Source: Bradyrhizobium manausense
GTDB lineage: Bacteria; Pseudomonadota; Alphaproteobacteria; Rhizobiales; Xanthobacteraceae
Assembly (NCBI RefSeq): GCF_018130615.1
Contig: NZ_JAFCKB010000006.1
Span: forward strand, 124,001 to 188,000
Length of the DNA stretch: 64,000 bases
Direction: 5' to 3'
Made by a program: the position numbers and the translations under genes. The notes beneath the pieces were generated by a model. The model saw only the letters and a program-made list of their open reading frames with translations, searched no databases and had not been told where the DNA came from. This document shows, in pieces, positions 43,236 to 51,072 of this stretch (position 1 is its first letter; every line of letters starts with the position of its first letter).

Positions 43236-44384
43236 TTGAGCGTGACGCAGCAACAGGTCCTCGACCGCCTCGCCAAAATCAAGTCGCCCCGCGGGGTTGC
43301 GCTTACCAATGCCAATGTGCTGAGCGCGATCAGCGCCTCCGACGGCAAGGTTTTCTTCTCGATCAACGTCGATGCCGCCGAGGCGCGAGCTTGGGAAACT
43401 GTTCGTGCTGAGGCCGAGGCCGCCGTCCGCGCCATTCCCGGCGTCACCACGGCGATGGTCGCACTGACGGCCGAGCGCAAGGCGGGATCCGCACCGCCGC
43501 CGCCCCCGCAGCCGAGCCGCGGCACGCCCGGCGTGCCGCCGGTCCACGCCCACAAGCCGCCGCCGCAGGGCGGCGCCCAATCGCCGATGGCGCGGCAATC
43601 CGAAATTCCGGGCATTGCCGCCGTGATCGCGGTGGCTTCGGGCAAAGGCGGCGTCGGCAAATCGACCACCGCGCTTAATCTCGCGCTGGGCCTGCGCGAC
43701 CTCGGCCTCAAGGTCGGCCTGCTCGATGCCGATATCTACGGCCCCTCGGTGCCGCGGCTGACGGGCCTGCACGAGAAGCCGGAATTGGATGGCGAGCGAA
43801 AGATGATTCCGCTCCGCCGCTTTGGCCTTGCCATCATGTCGATCGGCTTCCTGGTCGAGGAAGAGACCGCGATGATCTGGCGCGGACCGATGGTGATGTC
43901 GGCGGTGACGCAGATGCTGCGCGATGTTGCATGGGGCACGCTCGACGTGCTCGTCGTCGACATGCCGCCGGGCACGGGCGATGCCCAGCTGACGCTGGCG
44001 CAGAACGTGCCGCTGAAGGGCGCCGTCATCGTCTCGACCCCGCAGGATCTGTCCCTGATCGACGCCCGCCGGGGGCTTGCCATGTTCAAGAAAGTCAACG
44101 TGCCCGTGCTCGGTATTGTCGAGAACATGAGCTATTTCCAGTGCCCGCATTGCGGCACGAAATCGGACATCTTCGGCCATGGCGGGGCGCGCCATGAGGC
44201 CGAGAAGCTCGGCGTCCCGTTCCTGGGCGAAATCCCGCTGCACATGGCGATTCGCGCCACCTCGGATGCCGGCAATCCGGTCGTGGACAGCGAGCCCGAT
44301 GGACCCCATGCGGCGATCTATCGCGCCATCGCGGGGCAGGTCCGGGACCAGCTCAAGGGCGTCATCGCAGCCGCGCGAAGCTGA
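43236..44384 (+). CDS. apbC: Mrp/ApbC-family iron-sulfur cluster carrier ATPase
   Basis: The 382-residue protein has an N-terminal DUF59/MIP18-like domain (residues 1-85), a Pro-rich linker (about 87-115) and a P-loop ATPase domain. The deviant Walker A is SGKGGVGKSTTALNLA; others are LLDADIYGPSVPRL, DMPPGTGDAQLT and the C-terminal CPHCGTKSD that holds the bridging cluster. It probably carries and transfers [4Fe-4S] clusters. The start is TTG at 43236 (GGGAG seven bases upstream); the ATG at 43229 is in another frame. Confidence 0.93.
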   Translation: MSVTQQQVLDRLAKIKSPRGVALTNANVLSAISASDGKVFFSINVDAAEARAWETVRAEAEAAVRAIPGVTTAMVALTAERKAGSAPPPPPQPSRGTPGVPPVHAHKPPPQGGAQSPMARQSEIPGIAAVIAVASGKGGVGKSTTALNLALGLRDLGLKVGLLDADIYGPSVPRLTGLHEKPELDGERKMIPLRRFGLAIMSIGFLVEEETAMIWRGPMVMSAVTQMLRDVAWGTLDVLVVDMPPGTGDAQLTLAQNVPLKGAVIVSTPQDLSLIDARRGLAMFKKVNVPVLGIVENMSYFQCPHCGTKSDIFGHGGARHEAEKLGVPFLGEIPLHMAIRATSDAGNPVVDSEPDGPHAAIYRAIAGQVRDQLKGVIAAARS

Positions 44385-44573
44385 TCTTTTGGGGACATGC
44401 GACTTTCGTCGCCCCCCGTCATGCCATTGTCGCGTTCCGCGAGGGTGGCTTCCGTGTTAAAGGCCCACGGCAGCGAAGCCCCACCGGTTTGACGCGGCCA
44501 GACCCGTGTCGCCGGAATGAGCGGCCATAACGAAGAAGTTCGGGGAAACGCCCCAGCAAGGAGAGACCTGAAG

Positions 44574-45665
44574 ATGAAGCGTCGTGATTTCCTGAAAGTG
44601 TCGGCAGCAGGCGCGGCGGCGACCGCCGCGGTGGCCTCGCCGGCGATTGCGCAGTCCTCGCCCGAGATCAAGTGGCGCATGACGTCGAGCTTCCCGAAGT
44701 CGCTCGATACCATCTATGGCGGCGGCGAGCAGGTGGCGAAGTACGTCGCCGAGATGACCGACAACAAATTCCAGATCCAGGTGTTTGCTGCCGGCGAAAT
44801 CGTCCCCGGCCTCCAGGCGCTCGACGCGACCTCGAACGGCACGGTCGAGATGTGCCACACCGTCTCCTACTACTATGTCGGCAAGGACCCGACCTGGGCG
44901 ATCTACGCCTCGGTGCCGTTCGGCCTCAATGCGCGCCAGCAGAACTCGTGGTGGTACCAGGGCGGCGGCGAGCAGCTCGGCAACGAGTTTTTCAAGAAGT
45001 CGAACGTGATCGGCTTCGCCTGCGGCAACACCGGCACCCAGATGGGCGGCTGGTTCCGCAAGGAGATCAAGACCGTTGCGGATCTTTCGGGCCTGAAATT
45101 CCGCATCGGCGGCATCGCCGGTCAGGTGCTCCAGAAGGTTGGCGTCGTGCCGCAGCAGCTCGCCGGCGGCGACATCTATCCGGCGCTGGAAAAGGGCACC
45201 ATCGACGCGGCCGAGTGGGTCGGCCCCTACGATGACGAAAAGCTCGGCTTCGCCAAGGTTGCGAAGTACTACTATTATCCGGGCTTCTGGGAAGGCGGTC
45301 CGATGGTCCACGCCTTCGCCAATCTGGAAAAGTGGAATTCGCTGCCGAAGAACTACCAGGCGATCCTCACCAACGCCACGGCCAACGCCAACAGCTGGAT
45401 GGCCGCGCGCTACGACATGCAGAACCCGTCGGCGTTGAAGCGTCTGGTCGCCGGCGGCACCCAGCTCCGTCCCTTCACCAACGAAGTGCTCGAGGCCTGC
45501 CTCAAGGCGACCAACGAGCTGTGGGGTGAGATCTCGGGCAAGAACGCCGACTTCAAGAAGTCGATCGACGCCATGCAGGCCTACCGCTCCGACGAATACC
45601 TGTGGTGGCAGGTCGCCGAATATACCTACGACAGCTTCATGATCCGCTCGCGCACCCGCGGCTGA
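44574..45665 (+). CDS. TRAP transporter substrate-binding protein, TakP-like (copy 1)
   Basis: The 363-residue protein has a Tat signal (MKRRDFLKVSAAGAAATAA, cleaved near AIAQ). Its core contains IKWRMTSSFPKSLDTIYGG, FAAGEIVPGLQALD, CHTVSYYYVGKDPTWA, GNTGTQMGGWFRKEI and VPQQLAGGDIYPALEKGTIDAAEWVGPYDDEKLG. This closely follows the pattern of TakP, which binds 2-oxo acids in Rhodobacter. Start at 44574 after AAGGAGAG. No membrane subunits are adjacent; the TRAP QM genes at 60.8-62.9 kb are candidates. A strong terminator follows. Confidence 0.92.
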   Translation: MKRRDFLKVSAAGAAATAAVASPAIAQSSPEIKWRMTSSFPKSLDTIYGGGEQVAKYVAEMTDNKFQIQVFAAGEIVPGLQALDATSNGTVEMCHTVSYYYVGKDPTWAIYASVPFGLNARQQNSWWYQGGGEQLGNEFFKKSNVIGFACGNTGTQMGGWFRKEIKTVADLSGLKFRIGGIAGQVLQKVGVVPQQLAGGDIYPALEKGTIDAAEWVGPYDDEKLGFAKVAKYYYYPGFWEGGPMVHAFANLEKWNSLPKNYQAILTNATANANSWMAARYDMQNPSALKRLVAGGTQLRPFTNEVLEACLKATNELWGEISGKNADFKKSIDAMQAYRSDEYLWWQVAEYTYDSFMIRSRTRG

Positions 45666-45694
45666 TCCTCAAGCTCGAGCTGTCGGACTGAATG

Positions 45695-45725
45695 GCCCGG
45701 CCTCGCTCGCGAGGCCGGGCTTTTC
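45695..45725 (+). terminator. rho-independent terminator after TRAP copy 1
   Basis: GCCCGGCCTCGC (45695-45706) pairs with GCGAGGCCGGGC (45709-45720), followed by TTTTC. It lies 30 bases after the stop of the first TRAP binding-protein gene. Confidence 0.85.
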
Positions 45726-45800
45726 GTTGGCGAAGCGGGAGGGCGCACTCGGAATCCGCAAAACAACCCCATGCACAGTAGACGTGGGTGAGGGCGGGAC

Positions 45801-45830
45801 TCCGGATTGCTTCGCGGCGCTCGCAATGAC
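45801..45830 (+). repeat. partial Bradyrhizobium intergenic repeat
   Basis: The segment reads CCGGATTGCTTCGCGGCGC then TCGCAATGAC. Its complement (GTCATTGCGAGCGC..GCGAAGCAATCCGG) is a phrase I recall as widely dispersed in Bradyrhizobium and Rhodopseudomonas intergenic DNA. Further downstream, around 45880-45910, GCGTTTGACGCGTCGGGCAA is another such phrase. The rest of 45726-46047 has no gene. Confidence 0.55.
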
Positions 45831-46047
45831 AGGCGGACGGAGTTGGGCCGGCGCTTCCGCTTTGCATCCGCGGGTGTCGACGAAAGCGTTTGACGCGTCG
45901 GGCAAAACAGTGCGATAAATCAATAATCGAATAATCCGAAATTGGCGGTGTGGCGACGATTGCTTGCCCTCGCGATGTTGCGCCCTGCAGAGCGGATCGG
46001 CTCGCCCACCCGCTGCTGATCTAGCGCTTTAGTCGTAGGACCAAACG

Positions 46048-46079
46048 GTCTGGTCTCGCTGGTGAGGCCGGGCTTTTTC
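46048..46079 (+). terminator. second terminator-like hairpin between the TRAP genes
   Basis: GTCTGGTCTC (46048-46057) pairs with GAGGCCGGGC (46064-46073) entirely through Watson-Crick and G-U pairs, followed by TTTTTC. Its right arm and T-run match those of the terminator at 45695-45725. Confidence 0.55.
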
Positions 46080-46184
46080 TTTGCCGCAGTGCGATCACGT
46101 TTGAAATCGCGAGAGCCTTGAGCCATGCTGATTTCCAAGCCTCGGCAAGAAGGCTCACAATCAGATCCATCAGGGCAGGACATC

Positions 46185-47273
46185 ATGAAAAGAAGAGACT
46201 TCATCAAAGTCACAGGACTTGGTGCGGCCGGCGCCGCCACGCTCGCGGCTCCAGCGATCGCGCAGTCGATGCCGGAAATCAAATGGCGCATGCCGACGAG
46301 CTGGCCGAAATCGCTCGATACGCTCTATGGCGGCGCCGAGATGATGAGCAAGCTGGTTGCGGAAGCGACCGACAACAAATTCCAGATCCAGACCTTTGCC
46401 GCCGGCGAGATCGTGCCGGGCCTGCAAGTGCTGGACGCCGTGCAGAACGCGACCTGCGAGATCGGCCATACCGCGTCGTACTACTATTTCGGCAAGGACC
46501 CGACCTTCACCTTCGGCTCGTCGGTGCCGTTCGGTCCGAACATGCGCATCAACCAGGCCTGGTACATGCAGGGCGGCGGGCGCGAGGTCCTCAACGAGTT
46601 CTACAAGAGCTACAACGTCATCTCGCTGCTGGCGGGCAACACCGGCTGCCAGATGGGCGGCTGGTTCAGGAAAGAGGTCAACACGCCCGGCGATCTCAGC
46701 GGCTTGAAATTCCGCATCGGCGGGTTCGCCGGCCGCGTGCTGCAGAAGCTCGGCGTGGTGCCGCAGCAGCTCGCCGGCGGCGACATCTATCCAGCGCTGG
46801 AGAAGGGCACCATCGACGGCGCCGAATGGGTCGGCCCCTATGACGACGAGAAGCTCGGCTTCTACAAGATCGCGCCGCACTACTACTATCCCGGCTGGTG
46901 GGAAGGCGGGCCGATGCTGCTCGCCTTCGTCAACCTCGACAAATGGAACGCGCTGCCGAAATATTACCAGAGCGTGCTGGAGCAGGCCGGCCACACCGCC
47001 AACAATTACATGATGGCGCGCTACGACACGGCCAATCCGCTGGCGCTGAAGAAGCTGCTCGCAAGCGGCGCCAAGCTGCATGCATTCTCGCCGGCGATCA
47101 TGGATGCCTGTTACAAGGCGGCCAAGGAGCTGCACGCCGAAGTAGGCGCGACAAACGCCAACTTCAAGAAGGTTCACGACTCCCTCGCAAAGTTCTCCAG
47201 CGACGGCTACGCCTGGTTCCAGGTCGCCGAGGTCGGGTTCGACGTCTTCATGGCGCGGCACGCGCAGGGCTGA
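46185..47273 (+). CDS. TRAP transporter substrate-binding protein, TakP-like (copy 2)
   Basis: The 362-residue paralogue of the gene at 44.6 kb has the same architecture: Tat signal MKRRDFIKVTGLGAAG, then IKWRMPTSWPKSLDTLYGG, FAAGEIVPGLQVLD, GNTGCQMGGWFRKEV and VPQQLAGGDIYPALEKGTIDGAEWVGPYDDEKLG. It differs most at the C-terminus and around the ligand pocket, for example SWPKS for SSFPKS. It too resembles TakP. Start 46185 is chosen to give the Tat signal directly; AGGA lies a few bases upstream. A hairpin terminator follows the stop. Confidence 0.92.
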   Translation: MKRRDFIKVTGLGAAGAATLAAPAIAQSMPEIKWRMPTSWPKSLDTLYGGAEMMSKLVAEATDNKFQIQTFAAGEIVPGLQVLDAVQNATCEIGHTASYYYFGKDPTFTFGSSVPFGPNMRINQAWYMQGGGREVLNEFYKSYNVISLLAGNTGCQMGGWFRKEVNTPGDLSGLKFRIGGFAGRVLQKLGVVPQQLAGGDIYPALEKGTIDGAEWVGPYDDEKLGFYKIAPHYYYPGWWEGGPMLLAFVNLDKWNALPKYYQSVLEQAGHTANNYMMARYDTANPLALKKLLASGAKLHAFSPAIMDACYKAAKELHAEVGATNANFKKVHDSLAKFSSDGYAWFQVAEVGFDVFMARHAQG

Positions 47274-47294
47274 GCGCGGCGTCTTGCGAATGCA

Positions 47295-47323
47295 GGCCCC
47301 GGAGCGCAAGCGCCGGGGCCTTT
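47295..47323 (+). terminator. terminator after TRAP copy 2
   Basis: GGCCCCGG (47295-47302) pairs with CCGGGGCC (47313-47320) around a ten-base loop, followed by TTT. It lies 21 bases after the stop of the second TRAP gene. Confidence 0.75.
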
Positions 47324-47356
47324 GCGCGCGGGGGCCCCACGAGATAGCAAGTGACG

Positions 47357-47701
47357 ATGAGCTTCGATCCCCATGCGGTTCAAACCGCGCTGTTCAAGGC
47401 TTGGTCGTCGTCGACGGCGAGCCAATGGACGGCGGACAATCCCGCAGCAGGGCAATGCAACGTCACGGCGCTGCTCATTCACGAACTCTTCGGTGGCGAC
47501 CTGCTGAAGACACCGCTGCCGGCCGGCGATCATTTTTACAATCAGATCGGAGGCCGGCGGTACGACTTCACGGCGAGCCAGTTCGATCAGCCGATCGCTT
47601 ACGTGGACTTGCCGGCAAACCGGGCCGAGGCGGAGCAGGGGGCAACGAGTGGGCAGCTGGCCGAGCTGAGGGAAGCCTTTCAGAGGCAACGTATCAAATG
47701 A
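47357..47701 (+). CDS. YunG-family protein
   Basis: The 114-residue protein has NPAAGQCNVTALLIHELFGGDLLKT (residues about 29-53), HFYNQIGGRRYDFTASQFDQP and a tail of helical sequence. The pattern W-x-ENPA-GQC-VTAL-GG-LL with a later H-N-G-DLT-QF is that of YunG proteins, whose Cys-His arrangement suggests a papain-like fold. Function is not established. ATG at 47357 is used; GTG at 47351 is in frame. Confidence 0.8.
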   Translation: MSFDPHAVQTALFKAWSSSTASQWTADNPAAGQCNVTALLIHELFGGDLLKTPLPAGDHFYNQIGGRRYDFTASQFDQPIAYVDLPANRAEAEQGATSGQLAELREAFQRQRIK

Positions 47702-47935
47702 GTTGGACCGTAGGGCGGCTCGCGCGCAGCGAAATTCATCATCTCGTGCCGGGTGACCACATGCTGGTCATGATTGCCACGTCGTGCGATGGGTCTCGCA
47801 TCGGGCCGAAGGCGTCAGGTCGATCGCGCCATGGAGCCCCGGATCGTAAGACCCAGAAAATGTCCATTGGTCTCTCGCGCGACTAATCTCCGACAGCTGT
47901 TTGTTGCAAGGTCGAAATTCAGCGGAATCTTGTCA

Positions 47936-48598
47936 ATGATCCCAAAGCCCCTTAAGGCCGTCGTTTTCGATATGGACGGATTGCTGCTCGACACCGAGGC
48001 GCTTTACCGTGCGGCTATTTTCGCCGCTTGTTCGGCACAAGGGCGCCAAATGGTCGACCATGTGCATCTCAGCTTGATTGGTGCGCCGAAGGATCTAGGT
48101 GACGAAAAGCTTATTGGCTATTTTGGACGGACGTTTGATCTTGACCGTTACCATTTAGCCTGCACGGAACATTTCGACGGTCTGTGCGCAACTGCAATTC
48201 CACTTCGTCCCGGTATTACCGACCTTCTCAAAGTTCTGCGCGACGCGGCCATCCCCATGGCCGTCGCAACGTCAACCGCACGATCAAAAGCTGAAGCGCA
48301 GTTAAAGAAGGCGGGAATCTTCGACAAATTTGACGTGCTCGTCACGCGGAGCGACGTTGAAATAGGCAAGCCCCATCCCGAGACTTTTCTAAAGGCGGCC
48401 ACACTCCTCAGCGTCGATCCACCAAGTTGCCTAGCACTCGAAGACTCGCACAATGGAGTTCGTGCGGCAGCGGCGGCGGGAATGTCTACGATCATGGTCC
48501 CCGATCTGCTCCAACCGACCCCGGAGATCGCAGGTCTATGCGTCGGCGTGTTGCGGAGCCTGGATGACGTTCGGATCAGGATTGCTCAGCAGCTATAG
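47936..48598 (+). CDS. HAD-superfamily phosphatase (beta-phosphoglucomutase-like)
   Basis: The 220-residue protein has motif I AVVFDMDGLLLDTE (residues about 8-21), motif II VATSTAR and motifs III/IV in IGKPHPETFLKA and CLALEDSHNGVRAAAAAGM. This is HAD subfamily IA with a helical cap, a family including beta-phosphoglucomutase and phosphoglycolate phosphatase. The Asp nucleophile and acid (DMDG) are intact. Base composition appears lower in GC than its neighbours, so recent acquisition is possible. Substrate unknown. Confidence 0.9.
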   Translation: MIPKPLKAVVFDMDGLLLDTEALYRAAIFAACSAQGRQMVDHVHLSLIGAPKDLGDEKLIGYFGRTFDLDRYHLACTEHFDGLCATAIPLRPGITDLLKVLRDAAIPMAVATSTARSKAEAQLKKAGIFDKFDVLVTRSDVEIGKPHPETFLKAATLLSVDPPSCLALEDSHNGVRAAAAAGMSTIMVPDLLQPTPEIAGLCVGVLRSLDDVRIRIAQQL

Positions 48599-48677
48599 CG
48601 GCCGTGCACCTTCTTGGATGTCTCTTTTGGGCGGGCCGAAGGGCGAAGGCGGAAGTGAACCAATCCAACGAAGCTGG

Positions 48678-49667
48678 TCAGTCCTTCAGATGCTCCCGGA
48701 AGAACGCCAGCGTGGCTGCGTTGAGCTGCGCGTGAAACGCGGCTCGATCAAATCCGGGCCTGTCGGTGCAGATGTTGGGGCGCTTCTTCGCCAGCTCCGG
48801 CGTGCAGGGCGGAAGAAAGGCGTAGTGACCGGCATTTTGCACCAGGTGGAAGTCCGGCTTGACCGGCAGGTCGCGCATGATCGTTGACACAAAATCCAGC
48901 GTGACTTCGCCGCCGGTCTGGTCATCTCCGCTCAAGGCCGAAGCCCAGAGCTGAATCGGGATTTTCACGTCCTTCAGGCCATCGGGGCCGAACAAGGGAC
49001 CGAAAGCCGGGTCGGCAATGACAAGGGCTTTGACGCGCGCGTCATGCACGAATGTCGGTGTTGGGGTCTCGTTCTTTCGCAGCTCCGCGCAGCCGGGGTT
49101 TGGAGAACTCTCCGGGCACAGGGCGATCATCTTGCGCAGATCGGGATTGCCGCCCGCAACGACCAGGCCGGTGTAGCCGCCGCGTGAGAAGCCAAAGAAG
49201 CCGATGCGCCCGGGGTCGAGCTTTGCGTGATCAGGCCATGCAGTAAGCATGTCGTCGATCACGCGCTTGATGTCTGCCGGACGCTCCGTCAACACCGCGA
49301 GCGTGTCCGCGCGGCTCATGCCGCTGGAGCCCGCATCGACCGGATGATCGAGCGCGACAACGACGAAGCCGCCATCAGCGAGCACCTCGGCCGTGTCGTG
49401 GTGACCGGTGAAGCCACCGCCATAGCCGTGCGAGATCACGATCAATGGCAGCTTGTCTCCAGATACGGGGCAGTTCTGCGTCGCACGCAATGTCATGGTG
49501 CGAAGCCCGACCTCGCTGGGCGGCTCGCTGCAGGGCGACCACACGGCGGCCCTGAGCTCAGGAAGGCCGGCCTCGGCCGGCACGGTGACGAGACGAAAGC
49601 CGGCCGCCTGGGCCAGCGTCGTGATCAAGCAGATGGCTGATGCGAGCGCGAATTTGAGGACGTGCAT
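48678..49667 (-). CDS. exported alpha/beta hydrolase (dienelactone hydrolase/PAF acetylhydrolase-like)
   Basis: The 329-residue protein has a signal peptide (MHVLKFALASAICLITTLAQAAG) and an alpha/beta-hydrolase fold. Landmarks are LPLIVISHGYGGGFTGHHDTAEVLADGGF (HG oxyanion), VVALDHPVDA, the nucleophile elbow GFFGFSRGGYTG (Ser in GFSRGG) and the likely catalytic His in NAGHYAFLPPC. Several cysteines (SPC, NCP, CPES, GCAE) could form disulfides in the periplasm. It probably cleaves an ester or lactone; the substrate is not determinable. Confidence 0.88.
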   Translation of the reverse strand: MHVLKFALASAICLITTLAQAAGFRLVTVPAEAGLPELRAAVWSPCSEPPSEVGLRTMTLRATQNCPVSGDKLPLIVISHGYGGGFTGHHDTAEVLADGGFVVVALDHPVDAGSSGMSRADTLAVLTERPADIKRVIDDMLTAWPDHAKLDPGRIGFFGFSRGGYTGLVVAGGNPDLRKMIALCPESSPNPGCAELRKNETPTPTFVHDARVKALVIADPAFGPLFGPDGLKDVKIPIQLWASALSGDDQTGGEVTLDFVSTIMRDLPVKPDFHLVQNAGHYAFLPPCTPELAKKRPNICTDRPGFDRAAFHAQLNAATLAFFREHLKD

Positions 49668-49706
49668 GCGTTACTCTAGCTGGCGGTCTGGTTGTGAAGC
49701 GGATGC

Positions 49707-49787
49707 AGGATGGGGTGAGCGAAGCGAAACCCGTCATCTCTCCCGCGGTGACGAAGCGATGGGTTTCGCTGAGGCTCAACCCATCCT
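49707..49787. repeat. Bradyrhizobium intergenic inverted repeat
   Basis: AGGATGGGGTGAGCGAAGCG ... AAACCCGTCATC and later GATGGGTTTCGCTGAGGC ... AACCCATCCT form imperfect inverted halves over 81 bases. I recall phrases of the GTAGGATGGGTTGAGC-AAACCCATC type as dispersed in Bradyrhizobium genomes. The remainder of the 49668-49954 gap holds no gene. Confidence 0.65.
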
Positions 49788-49954
49788 ACAAGTTGGCTGC
49801 CTCGTAACGGGCCGCCGTATCGATGGACGGTGCTGCCGTTCTTCGAAACGAGAACTTCATTGCTGATCGTCGCCGTCTTCACCGCCGGTCTGACGATGGT
49901 GATCGAACACGTGCTCTGAAGTTGCTAAGCCCTGTTCGAACCGTTGAGCCTGGT

Positions 49955-50191
49955 CTACCCCCTGACGTCATACTGCTTGCTGAGGTGATCGCCGATCTGG
50001 ACCAGCATGGCGACGCATTCGGGGTAGCCGGGGCGATCGGAGGTGGCCTGATCTGCGTCGGCTCGAAACTCCCAGGAACCGCCGTCGCGAACGATCGAGA
50101 TCGTCATTCCATCGGGACAGTCGGCGTGCACCTTCAATTCGGCCCTCGCCATCGCGATCAGTTCGCTTTCGGATTTGACCAGTCTGCTCAT
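49955..50191 (-). CDS. small protein of unknown function
   Basis: The 78-residue product starts at ATG 50191 with AGGGG just upstream: MSRLVKSESELIAMARAELK, then VHADCPDGMTISIVRDGGSWEFRADAD. It has no signal peptide or membrane helix. The strand order alpha-beta-beta-alpha suggests a small compact domain. A family of short Bradyrhizobium proteins with this opening exists as I recall, without known function. A longer frame to 50254 lacks support. Confidence 0.65.
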   Translation of the reverse strand: MSRLVKSESELIAMARAELKVHADCPDGMTISIVRDGGSWEFRADADQATSDRPGYPECVAMLVQIGDHLSKQYDVRG

Positions 50192-50396
50192 GAAGCCCCT
50201 CTCTCTGGATTGCGGCCGAATATTGCTTGCATCGGCCAGATTATCAGACAGCATCTGATCTGCTTACACCAAGCTGACAAGAGGTCGCCGGCCAGCCGTG
50301 CTCTTTTTCGCTGGCCCGACCGTCCGGAATGCTGGAAAAGAGCACAGATGCGGCGCAAGCCGTATGATGACACCGGAACATCCGGCCGGGAATGCG

Positions 50397-51071
50397 ATGC
50401 GCCTTTTGATCGTCGAAGACAATGCCGAACTGTCGCGGCTCGTAGCCAGCGGGCTGGCGGGAGCGGGCTACGAGAGCGATATCGTTGCCAGCGCCGAGGA
50501 GGCGCGCGAGGCGGTGCACAATGTCAGCTATGCCGCGATGATCCTCGACCTCGGCCTGCCCGACGGCGACGGCCTGTCCGTGCTACGCGAGCTGCGGCGG
50601 CAGATGGAACCGCTGCCGGTGCTGGTGCTGACAGCGCGCGGCGGGCTGCAGGACCGCGTCAACGGTCTGCGCAGCGGCGCCGACGATTACCTCGCAAAGC
50701 CGTTCGCGATGGAGGAGCTGGTGGCGCGGCTGGAGGCGATCCTGCGCCGTCCCGGCCAGCTGCTCGGCCGTTCGCTGCGGCTTGCCAATCTCGTTTACGA
50801 CACCGAGAGCCGGCAGATCTTCGTCGACGACAAGCCGCGGATCATCTCGTCGCGCGAAACCTCGGTGCTGGAGATCCTGCTGCGCCGGCAGGGGCGGGTG
50901 GTGCCGAAGAAGAACGTCGAGGATCACATCTTCGGGCTCGAGGGCGAGGTCGCCTCGAATGCAGTCGAGGTGTATGTCTCACGGTTGCGCAAGCAGCTTG
51001 CCGAGCACGGCGCCAAGGTCGTGATCCACACCATCCGCGGCGTCGGCTACATGATGGCCGAGGAGAAATAG
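50397..51071 (+). CDS. OmpR/PhoB-family response regulator
   Basis: The 224-residue protein begins MRLLIVEDNAELSRLVASGL. It has the phospho-acceptor Asp in MILDLGLPDGDGL, switch Thr in VLVLTARGG and Lys in YLAKPF. A C-terminal winged helix follows (SSRETSVLEILLRRQGRVVPKKNVEDHI, VEVYVSRLRKQLAEHG, IHTIRGVGYMM). This is the TctD/QseB-like branch. It is followed after one base by its partner kinase, so the two are co-transcribed. The start at 50397 is the one that begins directly at the receiver. Confidence 0.93.
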   Translation: MRLLIVEDNAELSRLVASGLAGAGYESDIVASAEEAREAVHNVSYAAMILDLGLPDGDGLSVLRELRRQMEPLPVLVLTARGGLQDRVNGLRSGADDYLAKPFAMEELVARLEAILRRPGQLLGRSLRLANLVYDTESRQIFVDDKPRIISSRETSVLEILLRRQGRVVPKKNVEDHIFGLEGEVASNAVEVYVSRLRKQLAEHGAKVVIHTIRGVGYMMAEEK

Positions 51072-51072
51072 C

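Noticed and set aside
46170-47309. 379-codon open frame antisense to TRAP copy 2
   Set aside because: It mirrors the TRAP coding sequence and has no independent support.
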